A stretch of DNA of 64,000 nucleotides from Flaccisagitta enflata (GCA_965153355.1 OZ231126.1:13640001-13704000); one strand, 5' to 3'; shown: positions 1 through 25,260, counted from the stretch's first letter. Numbers and translations: made by a program. The notes: a model not told the origin generated them from the letters alone.

Positions 1-137
1 AATTACGAACCTTTCGGCCATAGAGCCCCGCATATGCCCAATATCCGAGTATTTCACAGGGTATGAGCAAAAACTTGGCCCACTAGTTGATAGTAAGATA
101 GTTTTTCTACACAGCATTTTTTCCCTTTATTTTTCAG

Positions 138-5558
<5,421 letters not shown>

Positions 5559-6485
5559 TTACTCTGAATACGATTACGACCTTGATTACTTAGTAAAAAG
5601 AATTTAAAAAAAAAAACAGAGAAAAATCTGCTGTAAATAGAGGCCGATATGTATGTAGTGGTTATGAAATATTTCCACATGTTTCAAGCCTTTCCTCAAT
5701 TATGTCAAATCAGAGAAGCTAGTCAAGCTCAGAATTTTTACAATTCTATGTCGATTTATGGTATGATTCAATATTGATGTAAGAAGATGAAATACCATAC
5801 ATCATGCATGCAACTGCTCAGTAGAAATTATTTACAAAAATCCATGAGAAATTGTTTGAATTTGAGGATAGTGAGTAGTGAAGCAGGTAGATTTAGAAAG
5901 ATAAGTAAAAGTCGGATTTTGTTAGGAAATGTATAAAAATCCAATCGAATTGCAAGCGGGACCACATGAAACAGAATCAGTTATTTGGAAAAAAAAACAT
6001 TTAACATTTTAAGTAAGGAGGGTCGTTGAGTCATCCGAGATATTCATACATTTTTCACATCCCATAGTCATTCAATCATGAACAATTCTTGTTCTGTTGA
6101 AAAGCATATTGACAGAGACGAACTTAATGTCAATCTTTGTCGATTGTCCCTAAACAATAAATAGGATGGTAATCCACATTTTCTAGTTAAATCATATCAA
6201 TTGTTTCAGTTAAAATTCGATTATTCTTCATAATGTGATCAAATCGTAGCCCAAAAAGCCCCATGATTTATCAATTAGTACTTACTGATCAGCAAGGTTA
6301 ACTTGTAAAAAGATAAAAGGACACCTAAAAAAGCAGTTTCAGTCCGGACCAACTAAAATGCGACCTGGCTGAGATCGCTTGCTCCATTTGTTTTGCGTTT
6401 GGAGTACAACTCTTTTCCTAAGTTGATGCTATTTTCCCAGAAGCCTGTTCATCTATTTCTTAGATAACATAGTAGCGCACTCAAA
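5559..6485. other. AT-rich intergenic spacer between convergent genes
   Basis: This is the 3' flank of both the VWA gene (+) and the GPCR gene (-). A plus-strand AATAAA at 6156-6161 could serve as a polyadenylation signal for the VWA gene. I see no other gene or repeat here. Confidence 0.5.
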
Positions 6486-7436
6486 TCATTTCTCAGTCTT
6501 GGTCATGAACCAATAAAAAACCGACACTATGAAAGTGGATTGAAAGGAATAAAAAAGCGCGCAGATCATTTCTACACTTCTACGGACTGGATTTGTCCAC
6601 GATTCCACAGCGGAGAAAAACCTCATGTTGTCCATATGTCCAATCAGTCTGTACGACTCTTCGATCTGATTGGCCACGTCAACGATGGCGTAGAACACCA
6701 GCATCCGAGTGAAATACAACGACAATTTCATCCATCGGGCAAATTTGGCGTTTCGCCTTTCATGAACCACGAAAGCGCAGGCCTTTCTTAACTCTACGGC
6801 CGTGTCACGATTGAAATAAATACCAAAAATACAAGGAGCCGAGGAGACGAAAAAGTGATAGATCGAATAGACGACCAACGTTTTAGGCATATACTCCTCC
6901 GAATCATCTTCTGCAAGCACCAGAAAGTCCAATTTCATGGCCATAACATGATCGGCGTAACACTTGTAATACAAAAACTGGTCAACGCCACCGAGAATGA
7001 CGCAAAATAACGCCGTAACGAGACCCATAACCCGCGTCAAAATATGCTTCAAATGCGGTTTACAAATCAAAATATATCTGGTAAAAGATTGGGCGACAAC
7101 GAGTAATTTCAAGGTCACGTTGGAACCCCGAAAAATGGCGGCGAAATAACTCTCGATATCTTTACTATTTGTCATGGTCATTTTCACGAAAATGGTCGCC
7201 ACTTCTTCGCAGCAGATCTCCCCCAAAATGGCGAAATGGCTCAGTAAGCATAACAGACAGATGATGATCCCAAAGAGATTAGCGCTGTTGGGACTTTGCT
7301 TGTATTGCTGGCTGAAGCGGAATAGTGAAATGTAACCGATGGGAATTCCTATCAAAGCGCTGATAGACGAGGCCCCATGGAAGCAATGGTTCGCCAATTT
7401 TAGATTGGATACGATTTTGTCATTTTCGGTTTCTTC
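6486..7436 (-). CDS. Rhodopsin-like GPCR, last coding exon
   Basis: The exon encodes about 316 residues ending in MTKTEK-stop. An acceptor TTTTTTACAG lies just above 7436, and the frame stays open back to it without a start ATG near the N-terminus, so at least one upstream exon exists. Seven hydrophobic segments can be placed: ISALIGIPIGYISLF, LFGIIICLLCLLSHFAIL, a third ending SFTRYILICKP, VMGLVTALFCVILGGV, TLVVYSIYHFFVSS, SLYFTRMLVFYAIVD, and MICALFYSFQSTFIVSVFYW. The end of helix 3 (F-T-R-Y-I-L-I-C-K-P) occupies the position of the E/DRY-x-x-I-C-x-P motif of class A receptors, with Thr in place of the acidic residue. The NPxxY motif of helix 7 is not evident. Ligand unknown; I call it an orphan, divergent class A receptor. 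It is convergent with the VWA gene. Confidence 0.7.
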   Translation of the reverse strand, partial: EETENDKIVSNLKLANHCFHGASSISALIGIPIGYISLFRFSQQYKQSPNSANLFGIIICLLCLLSHFAILGEICCEEVATIFVKMTMTNSKDIESYFAAIFRGSNVTLKLLVVAQSFTRYILICKPHLKHILTRVMGLVTALFCVILGGVDQFLYYKCYADHVMAMKLDFLVLAEDDSEEYMPKTLVVYSIYHFFVSSAPCIFGIYFNRDTAVELRKACAFVVHERRNAKFARWMKLSLYFTRMLVFYAIVDVANQIEESYRLIGHMDNMRFFSAVESWTNPVRRSVEMICALFYSFQSTFIVSVFYWFMTKTEK

Positions 7437-7458
7437 CTGTAAAAAATGTGCACTAATA

Positions 7459-7595
7459 AAGGTGACTATCGCCGACTGGAAAAAAGTCGTAAAGTGGTGT
7501 CTCTTTTTTTCAAGTACATGTTTTCCTGTGTGTGCATCTCATACTGTCTGGTGGACTACCTGTCTTTGTTATTGAATCTCTGTCTCTCTCTTAAA

Positions 7596-7676
<81 letters not shown>

Positions 7677-7870
7677 TCAAGTAAAGTAAAATGCAAAGCT
7701 AGAGTCATAAAACTTAGTCAATATTTGTAACGTCTTAACTTTTCTCTCTTGTTTCATAAGTCCAAAAATTAGGATCAACGAAAAATATCAATCTTCGGGA
7801 AAATGGGAAAAAATAAAAAAAGATTCAAAAGATCATATCGCGAAAAATAATCATCGTAGAGACCTCTGGT
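7459..7870. repeat. Interspersed repeat with internal (GT)n
   Basis: The left part, AATAAAGGTGACTATCGCCG, recurs at about 50725 and 52251 (TAAAGGCGGCTCTCGCCGAC). The right part near 7770-7865 recurs near 52988-53075. Between them lies (GT)n at 7597-7675. In all three places a long microsatellite separates the two halves, so the microsatellite appears to be part of the repeat. Confidence 0.6.
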
Positions 7871-8203
7871 TGGCGCCATTGGAAAGAGAAAAATTAGCTT
7901 TTTCTTAGCTGTGAATATCAAAAAATGTATCCTCCTAGCTAAAAAATGGTTCAACTTATCAAAAATTGTCCCAGATCCAAAATTGAAAACTTTATTTTCC
8001 CTCTACGTTTCAAAAAGGCGAATTGCGTAATTCGACTTTTTTCTAATGATTGAAATTAGTGATCTTTTATTCGTCCTTAGTATTGACAGATACAAGCCAC
8101 AACAAACCAACTAAAAACTAAAGACTAACAGAACTACGTGGATTTGATAAAGATAAGTATTAAGCGTTTCTTGGACAATAACTGATTAGGCACACATTCA
8201 AAT

Positions 8204-8381
8204 AAAGTTAAGCCCCGCTCTAACGGCTCTCAGGGGACTATCAAATTTGATCTGTTATAGACGGAATTCTGTTATGGCCAATATAAGAAATAAAAGAAAA
8301 CCGGTGGAAGGGACCAAGAACTAGTATCTGTTATAGGCGGAATTCCGTTAAAAGCGGGTCCGTTGGAGCGGGGTTCAACTG
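8204..8381. mobile_element. Pogo-like MITE, copy 1
   Basis: A roughly 178-bp element with terminal inverted repeats of about 22 bp (AGTTAAGCCCCGCTCTAACG at the left, GTTGGAGCGGGGTTCAACTG at the right), followed by TA on the right. The interior (GAATTCCGTTAAAAGCGGGT) matches the copy at 41360-41536. TIR form and TA target suggest the pogo/Tc1 superfamily. Confidence 0.8.
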
Positions 8382-8700
8382 TAATGATATGTAGAATTAT
8401 ATAGCTCTGGTCGCGTGTCCGCATGTTCAGTTGGTTTATTGAGGATTTTGCAGTTGAGCTTCACCAGTACGCATTTCATGGGACTGGGCAGAATTATACT
8501 TTTTAGTGAATCCGGTCTATTGCCAATATAGAATTGAGGATAAAATTTCACATGGGCATGTCTTAATAGCGGATGCGCCCTAGTAGTATCTCACTGTATG
8601 TATAAGCAGTAAATCTTCAGGTTTGTTCTTCTCTAAAACTGTCCATCCATCCATTTTTGACAATTCAAATTTTCAATGGCGAGTGGCCAATGGGCAAGGG

Positions 8701-8752
8701 TGATATGATATGATATGATATGATATGATATGATATGATATGATATGATATG
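8701..8752. repeat. (TGATA)n pentanucleotide microsatellite
   Basis: About ten perfect TGATA units. The surrounding sequence from 7880 to 9010 otherwise contains only MITE copy 1 and nothing I can name. Confidence 0.95.
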
Positions 8753-9019
8753 GGCTATAATATTCGCCATCAAAGCCAAAATTAAAGTACTGGTCTAGAT
8801 TCAGCTTGAAGCTACTGTACCTGGTTTTGGTCGTGGATGGCCTTCTCAAACTGTCGATTAGAAATATCTGTTAAGAACAAAATTGCACTAAGGACATCAC
8901 TTTTTTTCCGAACTAGTAAATCATAGTCGACTGATAAGACGCGGCTCCAGCCTAGGTCATTTTCATGTAACCTCACCAGTAGATCGACAACCAGATGTAT
9001 AGGGTAGTTTATTTCTTAC

Positions 9020-9068
9020 CTCGTAGAAACTTGACCATATGTTGATCCGACGTTGCGTTACCCATCAT
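9020..9068 (-). CDS. Possible first coding exon of the GPCR gene
   Basis: Reading the minus strand, ATG-ATG-GGT starts a short peptide containing an N-glycosylation sequon (MMGNATSDQHMVKFLR), then a consensus donor G|GTAAG at 9020/9019. A glycosylated N-terminus suits a GPCR. It joins the receptor frame only if the acceptor four bases inside the obvious one is used (exon from 7432), which makes the link tentative. Confidence 0.3.
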
Positions 9069-9589
9069 CAAACAGCGTCCACCGTTGATTTCTATAAAGA
9101 TGTACCAAGTCTAAACTTTGAGAAATTCGCTTTAGATTTATCACCAGTAATGGCGACTATTGCCTTGGGGAAAAAGACATGGGCATTGCCTGTATATGTA
9201 GCATATGTGGTCCTTTTTTTCGTTATCTATTTTTTGCAAAGTTTTCCATTTAAAATTATCACTGGCTTATTAACAGTTTATAGCTTAATGAAATCATATA
9301 CCTTTAAATAAGAGCGGAAGGGCAGGGTACTAGCTTCTGAACATGTATCAACACTCAATAATCACGTGAATAAATAAAAAGACGCACTTTTGAATAACCA
9401 TTTTAACTATTTTTTCTTTTATTTCAAGCTGAATGTTTTACAGCATTGAAAAGCCCAGTTTTTAAGCTTTAAGAATCAGAAAGAAAAAATTCTTAATCTT
9501 GAGGCGAAGTAAAAGAAAATAGTAAAAAAAGTCAAGAATGTTTTTCACAATTCCATAAGAGAAAAAGAATTCAAAATAATCAGTGTTTC

Positions 9590-10450
9590 ACTTTGATGAG
9601 CTATAACTTTAAAACCCTTTGAGATACAGACTTGGGATTGGTCTAGAATGAAAGAAAATTAGAAAATCTTAAAAATCCCTTGACTGAAAAATGGTTGAAA
9701 GTTTTTAAGTAATTTCATAGGATAAAGAAATAACAAACAATTTTTTTAATGATATTGTATTTTGTCATGTGCTCAAAATAATATTTGTCTTTAACTAGCT
9801 GTAACTTTTAAAGGGTTTGAGATACAGACCTGGGACTGGTCCAGATTGGAAGACAATTCGAAATTATACTTTCAATGGAAAAATTTTTGAACAATTTTTT
9901 TGTCTGTTCTATAAATACAGGGTCATCAATCTCAACTGAAAAAAAGTATTAAGCTATTGTGCCTCAATGCTTCATTTTCATGATCTGAAATCAATTTTTT
10001 TCTAAGTACTATGTTTGATGTTTTTTGTGTCAAAATTTCATTGGTCTAGGTTTGATACTTTCTCTACAACCGCCATTGGAAGTAATTTTGGTATTTACAG
10101 CTGAGGCGAAATTAAAACATTGCTTACAAAAGTGTCCAACATTAAATTGCTCTCATTTTTAACATGTCTAAACCAGTAAAGCTACAAATGCCAGATTGGT
10201 CCCAAATGAAAGATAATTTGAAGTAGTTTTTCATATTTCCTTTGGTTGGTGAATGAATTGGCATAGATAGTAAGTTTCCTGTTCTTGACAACATCTTTTT
10301 TTGTCAAAGTTCCTTTAATTTTGGATTTTTCAATAAAAAGTACAACAAATAGGTTCAAGACTGTTTTCCTCTTATCGATAGCTACAACTATCTTTCATTT
10401 GAGACCAATCTGGGATCTGTAGCTCAAGCCGTATAGAAATGAGACCAATT
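9590..10450. repeat. Diverged interspersed repeats (GAGATACAGAC...TTGGTCTAGA type)
   Basis: Segments around 9600, 9800, 10150 and (inverted) 10385 share the pattern of TAACTTTTAAA, GAGATACAGACTTGGGATTG and GGTC-AGA-TGAAAG. A close relative lies at 58140-58230. Looser relatives (GATCTTTCAGATGAGACC) occur at 15540-15860 and 17340-18010. No coding capacity is visible. Short tandem or inverted placement suggests old mobile-element debris. Confidence 0.5.
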
Positions 10451-10486
10451 TAAAGAGGAACTGCCTTGTCAAACAACAATTTTCCT

Positions 10487-10966
10487 ATATTTTACTCTTG
10501 AAATGAAATGAAATGAAAACAAATTTATTCCCTCCATGGGGCAAAATAATTACACAGCAGCAGCAATAGTCAACTACGGGAGGGGGGATTACACTTAAGT
10601 CGGGATCTCCGATATAGTCGTAAGGGACAAAAGGTTGTGGCATTGCTCGGACGAATTGTCCTGGGCAATCCCCATTATAGTGAGACCAGATACAATGATA
10701 TTGTACAAACAAGTAATATTTGCGAAAAACACATGTAACAACATATATAAAAAAGACCGGAACAGTATATATATACAGCCTCGCTGTAAATAACAAGTAA
10801 GAAAAAAATAGCCAACAACATCCGTAAAATTCGTAATGAAAACTATTTGCCCCAAGTCTATGAAATTTTGAAACAAAAAAACATCAAACAATGTTCTTCG
10901 AGGAATAACTGATTCCAGATCACTCATTTGACGCATCTCTGACAAAAAGCTTAAAGAATTTTTCAA
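10487..10966 (-). mobile_element. Possible 5'-truncated retrotransposon remnant
   Basis: On the minus strand the segment ends CCATGGAGGGAATAAATTTG followed by TTTTC and a short (ATTTC)n tail, the form typical of non-LTR element 3' ends. Two overlapping minus-strand ORFs of 103 and 123 codons run through it but show no reverse transcriptase motif. This is a tail-based inference. Confidence 0.35.
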
Positions 10967-11345
10967 ACGAGATTGATGGCTGTGTAAAAGAGCAGGGGCG
11001 TCCTTTTTTTATTCGCGTGGTAGTCCACACCCCTACACATCAAACAAGTCATCCAAGGATTGCATATTACCAGCGGTACCCGTTGCCTTGCTCACTTTTA
11101 GTATCCATGTAGTAGGGTCAAAGCAAAGGAGGATATCGGTCCTTTGGGGCCCAAAAAACGAGCTTATATACTCATCTGTATGATAACCACTCAAAAATTC
11201 TTTAGATTGATAAACAGTTATATGAGAAACCTACCAAGGATAAAAACTTACCAGGATAACAGCCTTTTCAGCCCTCAATGGTGTCAATTTCTTATCTGGA
11301 CCCGATGATCTATTCTTAATGTCAAAAATAACCCACAATTTTCTA

Positions 11346-11712
11346 AAACAAGGCCGGATACACGGCTACCGAAGTCGCGTGCGGGTCGGCAGGGGCCATA
11401 TTTTAGGTCACTAGACCATTTGGGCATGAACAGTGAGGTCAAAGAAATGAAGTCATAAATAACAAAGCCAGATACACGGCCAAAAGTTGTGGACGGGTGG
11501 ACAGGGGCGGAAATGCGCGTTTTCCTACTTTTTGACTCAATCATTACGGACCAACGGACCGACGGACGGACCGACAGATGGACCAACGGACAAAGCCTCT
11601 TTTAGAGTTGCGTGTCCGCAACTAAAAATAAGATGTGACTGACCGACCGACCGACCAACCAACCGACTAACGGACAAAGCGGGTTGTAGAGACGCGTGCA
11701 CGCGACTAAAAA
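11346..11712 (+). mobile_element. HINE-like element, outer copy split by a second copy
   Basis: It begins AACAAGGCCGGATACACGG, continues with the subterminal motif AGTCGCGTGCGGG, and ends in a GACC-rich core, CAAAGCGGGTTGTAGAG and the hairpin ACGCGTGCACGCG followed by ACTAAAAA. The left half (11346-11458) and right half (11639-11712) are separated by another complete copy. Confidence 0.8.
11459..11638 (+). mobile_element. HINE-like element, inner nested copy (GTTGCGGAC subfamily)
   Basis: It starts AACAAAGCCAGATACACGG, carries AGTTGTGGACGGGTGG, a GACC/GACG core and CAAAGCCTCTTTTAGAG, and ends GTTGCGTGTCCGCAACTAAAAA. It interrupts the outer copy between its left half and its GACC core. Confidence 0.8.
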
Positions 11713-12044
11713 TTCAACTATTCTCTCAGCAGTGACGGTGACAACCGTGACAAGAGATAATTATAAAAGACATATCTCAAAAGTTGAAGGAGTTTTTAAT
11801 TTTCAGCGATTTGTGTGATGCGCAAGTGATAGGAGAGAGCGTCAGATAAGTGTGCCAAACCACGGCCAGCTTGCAGCTAGTCTTTCTTATCAGAGGAAGG
11901 AGAGGTAACAAAAATATTCCGTTATTGAAAAGAATGAGACAAAATCCAAATGGAAAGTGTCAAAAGGATATATCAGCGTCGCGGTGCTTATGCAAGTTGA
12001 TGCGGTGATGTATTGATTCGATACCTGACATGACACCAATAAGA

Positions 12045-12120
12045 TACAAAAACAAAACCAAAACCAAAACCAAAACCAAAAACAAAAACAAAAACAGAAA
12101 CAAAAACAAAAACAAAAACA
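12045..12120. repeat. (AAAACC/AAAAAC)n hexanucleotide tract
   Basis: Imperfect hexanucleotide array. From 12121 to 12835 I see no supported gene; a 96-codon minus-strand ORF at 12457-12747 has no splice or family support. Confidence 0.9.
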
Positions 12121-12835
12121 ATCCATCCAATTCATGTGAATGACGGATCAACCAGCAAACTAACCAACCACAAGCACTGCAAAAATTCTATAAAGATTGA
12201 TCCTGTTGATGACGCATGAGGAAGAAGATAACACACCTGATCACCAAATCATGAACAAAATGAAATGGGACCGCGAGGAAAAAAATAAAATAACTTGATA
12301 AAATGCTGCATTTTCATAATCGAAAAAAATAATAAAAGCACTTAACGAAATCAAAAATTCAAAGAGTAGTTCGCGAATTCGAGATCAAATTCATGCACAC
12401 ATCCATAGATACATCCATTCGTACATCCATTGGTATATCCTAGCGATTGGGCAGGGTCAGTAATGCTCAAAAGTAGCGCAGCCCGCTAATCTGAAAATTG
12501 AATCTGGCCTCTGTATTCCACCGAGACCATAGCCCAACCAAGTTTTCTTACAACAAACCCGTTCAGCATAAGTTGTTACTACTACAACAATTTCTGCCAA
12601 CTCCACTTCCTTCGAGCCTCGAAATACCGAAACTTTAATTTCATGTTGAGCTTCATTAATTGATAAAAAAAAGTCACGGTTCGTATCAAATGATTCATTT
12701 CTAATTCTGCTATCAAAAGCATTCAAAGCGATTGTCAATAATTTCATTGAAAATCAACGACGTCTGTTCGCCGGAATCACGACTGTTCAACCGCATCTCG
12801 GGATGAAACATTTCAATTTCTTATCTGTCCGCTCG

Positions 12836-12947
12836 TTCATCCATCTGTCTGTTTGTCAGTCTGACTATCAATCTATCTGTCTGGCTGTTGGTCTGTCTAT
12901 CAATCTATCTATCTATCTATCTGTCTGTCAGTCTGTCTATCAATCTA

Positions 12948-12986
<39 letters not shown>

Positions 12987-13050
12987 TTTTATCAGTCTGT
13001 CTCTGTTTCTGTCTCTCTATCTGTCTGTCTGTCTGTCCGTCTGTCAGTTT
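12836..13050. repeat. (CTGT)n/(CTAT)n tract
   Basis: Degenerate tetranucleotide array that reaches to within 20 bases of the ODF3-like stop codon, so it probably lies in that gene's 3' UTR. Confidence 0.9.
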
Positions 13051-13068
13051 CAAATTCTGCCATCCTCC

Positions 13069-19194
<6,126 letters not shown>

Positions 19195-19799
19195 TTTCTA
19201 ATAATACTTCTAAAACCGCCTAAAAAATGGCGATCTACGGAAATTCACGAAATTAACGCTATTTCTATAGAGGTTGGGTTCTAAGCTACCGATAAAAGTT
19301 AACTTTTGTTTGTTTTTTTTTTTCTCCAAGATTGATTCAAGCTGTCTCTGTTATTTCTGTAAACGTTACGGGGAAATTCTTAAACTTCTTTCTACTGCAC
19401 TGGTTATAAGGAAATTTCAGTCGTCAAATGTATGACATGTATTTTCTTCGTTATTTTCTACGATCTTGCTCATAATAGTGATTATCAGTGATTCTGCACC
19501 GACAGCGAGTAGAAAGGATGAGCGCCTGCACGATCGCCCTAGCTCGTGAGCGCGCGTATGCACTATGCACATGCACACCCGTACACGTGCGCAAACGAAT
19601 ACACACACGCGTGCGCGCCCACACAAAGACAGCAATCTCGAGGGAACGCGATGCATTTTTTCTCTCAAAAAGGATGCGCGCGCGTTTCGGCCGTTCCGCG
19701 TTTCGGTGCTTCATTCTTGATGCGGCTCCGCGTGTTTCGGCGTTCTTTCAAGAGAAACTCGACCGCCTTCACGGTGCGCTTTTCGCTTCTCTTCGCCAT

Positions 19800-19800
<1 letters not shown>
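19195..19800. promoter_or_regulatory. Upstream region of the ODF3-like gene, CpG-rich from 19500
   Basis: About 19520-19790 is far richer in CpG than its neighbours (runs of CGCGCG and CGTGCGCG). This is the only such stretch 5' of the ODF3-like start codon. It may be a promoter CpG cluster; I see no specific factor sites I would defend. Confidence 0.3.
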
Positions 19801-20420
<620 letters not shown>

Positions 20421-20533
20421 CTGGATCGTCAAGAGTTTGAAAACCGCTCCGCTGCAAAGTGTGGTGGCTTTCTTCCTCCTTAGATGCTGAAACGGTATCA
20501 AGCGGAAGTGGTTAAAACGCCATGGCGCGGTTA

Positions 20534-20545
20534 CGACGACGACGA

Positions 20546-20602
<57 letters not shown>
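20534..20602. repeat. (GAC)n trinucleotide microsatellite
   Basis: About 23 GAC/ACG units, running into (GGC)n. Confidence 0.95.
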
Positions 20603-20612
<10 letters not shown>

Positions 20613-20770
20613 AGCGGTAAAGGCGGCGGTGTATGGTGCCATTGTGTTGTGAGATCCTTTCAAGAATTCAATATAATGGCAACTTTTAGATTTCTGAAAT
20701 ATTTGCCCCCGAGGATAAGGCGGCCCAGGCTCAAGGCAATGTGAAAAAGAGGAGAGGAGAATTGAAAAGG

Positions 20771-21306
<536 letters not shown>

Positions 21307-21488
21307 GTGAAAAAGAGGAGAAAAAGATAAACTTGTAGAAAATGCTGAGATGCCATATTGAGATGGAAGACGATGAGGACGAGGACGAGAAGGAGGAAAG
21401 GGGGGGGGGATGGGAGTAACGGAGAAAACAGAGAATAGGGTTTGGGGGTAATAATGGAAGGGGTAATGGGGAAGATGACTTGCAAGGG

Positions 21489-21724
21489 TAACCAGGCGGG
21501 ATACACGGCTACCCTAGTCGCGTACGGGTGGGTAGGGGCAAGACAATATATGCTAGATCAGTTTTTTGGTAGGGTGCGCTTCAGTGGAAAAAAAATTCTA
21601 ACTTAAGCACGAATTTCGTGATTCAGAGGATGCCCCCCTCGAAGTTTTGATTTGGGACTCGGGGGCCGCTGCCGGAAAAAGAAAAGTTAACCGATGAACC
21701 GACAGATGGACCGACATAGAAAGG
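21489..21724 (+). mobile_element. Diverged HINE-like element with foldback remnant
   Basis: AACCAGGCGGGATACACGGC and CCTAGTCGCGTACGGGTGGG at the left; CGGGGGCCGCTGCCGGAAAA (foldback-family end) and a short GACCGACA core at the right. The terminal hairpin is missing. Confidence 0.55.
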
Positions 21725-21992
21725 AACTGTGAATACAAATGAATATCGTGGTACACCGCTTAATACGTCAGGGCTACGCTCTGAATATCGAGAAAACAAG
21801 AAATCAACGTAACAACTGTAACAACGAACGGCAACAAAAACAAAAACAAAACCAAAACGTAAAAAAAAAAGGAAAGGTTGAAAAATTCTATGAAGATGGC
21901 GCACAGAAAGGAAAATCAACAGAGGAACGGCCAAAAATTGACGGGTTTTGAGGATTTTTACCAAATAATGAAAAGAAGATGATTAAGAAATA

Positions 21993-22162
21993 CAGTTGAA
22001 CCCCGCTCTAACGCAGGCGCCACCAACGGAATTCTGCCTTAATTGGTTGCATATTCATAGTCTCTTCAACTTGTTTCTTTTCATTTCATATACTGGCTCT
22101 AATGAAATTCTATCTAAATCATTTGTTACTGTCTCAAAATCCGCATGAGCGGGATTTAACTG
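21993..22162. mobile_element. Pogo-like MITE, copy 3
   Basis: A 170-bp element flanked by TA on both sides. It starts CAGTTGAACCCCGCTCTAAC and ends GAGCGGGATTTAACTG. The interior is more diverged than copies 1 and 2 but retains GGAATTCTGCCTTAA. Confidence 0.8.
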
Positions 22163-22163
22163 T

Positions 22164-22700
22164 AGAGGAATGAGAAGAGGAATGAGAAGAAGAAGATCAG
22201 ACAAGAACAAGGACAAGAAGAACAGAGAAAAAAGAAAAAACAAAAAAGAACAGAGAAAAAACTAGAAAGAAAAAAGAAGAAAAGAGACGAAGAAAAAAGA
22301 AAGAGAAGAAGAAAAGGAGGAAGAAGAAGAAAAAGAGGAAGAAAAAGAAGAAGAAGAAGAAGAAGAAGAAGAAGAAGAAGAAGAAGAAGAAGAAGAAGAA
22401 GAAGAAGAAGAAGAAGAAGAAGAAGAAGAAGAAGAAGAAGAAGAAGAAGAAGAAGAAGAAGAAGAAGAAGAAGAAGAAGAAGAAGAAGAAGAAGAAGAAG
22501 AAGAAGAAGAAGAAGAAGAAGAAGAAGAAGAAGAAGAAGAAGAAGAAGAAGAAGAAGAAGGAGAAGAAGAAGAAGAGAAGAAGAAGAAGAAGAAAGAAGA
22601 AGAAGAAGAAAAAGAAAAAGAAAAAGAAAAAGAAAAAGAAGAAGAAGAAGAAGAAGAAGAAGAAGAAGAAGAAGAAGAAGAAGAAGAAGAAGAAGAGAAG
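22164..22700. repeat. (AAG)n purine tract of about 500 bp
   Basis: Mostly GAA/AAG units with variant AAAAAG and AGGAAG at the edges. It abuts MITE copy 3. Such homopurine tracts can form triplex DNA. Confidence 0.95.
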
Positions 22701-22867
22701 AAAACAAAAAGGTGAAGAAGCGGCGGCGGCGGGAAAACGAGGGGCGTTTTTGAGAGGCAAATGTTGCTGAGTCAATGCTGATGAAGTGGGAGAAAAGGCG
22801 AAGGGAATTTGGGATTTTACCGCTTTTCGCGTTCAGGTGAAATCCCTAAGGGACAGGAAACCCGGCG

Positions 22868-23116
<249 letters not shown>

Positions 23117-23365
23117 ACTCCGTTACCTTCATGAAGTTAGACGTTCCGTCGGCGATCTCACAGCCTCACAACATGCCGCTTCTCCGCCTCCGTCCCCGCC
23201 CCCGCCTCTGCCTCCGCCCCTGCCTCCGCCCCCGCCGCTTTGTTCAAACCCCCACAGCCTCGCGCATGAAAACATGATAAATTACAAATTTATGAACATT
23301 ATTCTTTTCCTGCTTAAAATAGACTCTAGGGTATATACGTGAAAAGGAGTGAGAGTGAGAGAAAC

Positions 23366-23681
<316 letters not shown>

Positions 23682-23992
23682 TAGATCTATGTATAGGAAA
23701 CTAGTTTCACAGTGGTTCTCTCATCCAGTGCTGCATTATCTTGCGGTTGAACAGGTGGCGTGATGGAAATGGTACACGAGGCGTCGGTACAGCAGTGGCA
23801 AGTGGTGTAAGACCTGGCAGCGAAGGTGAATGGCACTGGTGAGTGGTGACAGTTTTGACAGCGGTGACGGACGACTTACAGTTGGAAGCGAGACTTATGA
23901 TTGGTAGTTATACCAATGGTAATGTCAGTGGTGAGTCACCACTGGTGACAGTGATGACCAGTGAGCGTAGCGGCGAACACAACGGCGGAGAC

Positions 23993-24245
23993 GGCATGAA
24001 ACAGCAGTGACGATGAGTGGCGGTGACGGCATGAAACAGCAGTGACGATGAGTGGCGGTGACGGCATGAAACAGCGGTGACGATGAGTGGTGGTGACGGC
24101 ATGAAACAGCAGTGACGATGAGTGGCGGTGACGGCATGAAACAGCAGTGACGATGAGTGGCGGTGACGGCATGAAACAGCAGTGACGATGAGTGGCGGTG
24201 ACGGCATGAAACAGCGGTGACGATGAGTGGTGGTGACGGCATTAA
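23993..24245. repeat. 35-bp minisatellite, about seven copies
   Basis: The unit starts GGCATGAAACAGCAGTGACG and continues ATGAGTGGCGGTGAC. Copies differ at one or two sites. Because 35 is not a multiple of three, staggered minus-strand ORFs appear in all frames; they are artefacts. The flank 23750-23990 holds related degenerate GGTGAC/GTGGTGA units. Confidence 0.95.
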
Positions 24246-24388
24246 ACAGCAGTAGTGGTGAGTTCAGAGAGTGACGGCAATGCTGTAAATGCTGAAGTGG
24301 TGGCAGATAAAGAGGCGGAAAACTTCAGGTTATGGATTCAAAACGTGAGGCTGACAAATCATGAGAAATGCTCTCTCAAGTACAAGTT

Positions 24389-24545
<157 letters not shown>

Positions 24546-25139
24546 TTTTCTTCTTCTTCTTCTTCTCCTCCTTATTCTTAAACTTCTTCCTTTCTTCCCC
24601 CTCCCTTTCACTGCAATACGTAATACGTATCCTGTCTCTACAATCTCCCTCTTTTCCGGCGTACGTACCTCCCTACCTTCCTTCCTGCTTTTTTTTTCCT
24701 TCCTTCCTTCCTTCCTTCCTTCCTTCCTTCCCCTTCCTCCCTTCTTTTCTTCCTTCCTCCCGTCTATTTCCTTTTCCCTCGTCTTCTTTCCCCGCATTTT
24801 CCTCTCTCTCTCTCCATTTGACTCGTAATTGCCTCTACGTTGGACGATTCGGGAAAAATGATGTGGTAAAGAACATAAACCAAAACAAAAGCTGAGCGTA
24901 CGTCGAACCACGTAGCAAAGAAGTTGCAAAGGTGGGTGGAGGGGGAGGAAGAGGATGAGATGGAGAAGGATGGAGAAGATTTAGGAGGAGGAAGAGCTGG
25001 GAGAGGAGGAAGAGAAGGAGGTATGGAAAAACTTGCAGCAGTGGGGGTAAAAAAAAGATAGAAAGATGTACGCACGGAGATGGAGGCTATCGTAGCGAGG
25101 TCGGAAAGGCTAAAATATGAGGTAAGGTTGCCTGGAGAT

Positions 25140-25260
<121 letters not shown>

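Noticed and set aside
9039-9311. A 90-codon plus-strand ORF with a hydrophobic segment
   Set aside because: AT-rich, no splice or family support, and its start overlaps the possible antisense GPCR exon.
12457-12747. A 96-codon minus-strand ORF
   Set aside because: No recognisable domain, no neighbouring exon with matching phase; kept only as an unassigned stretch.
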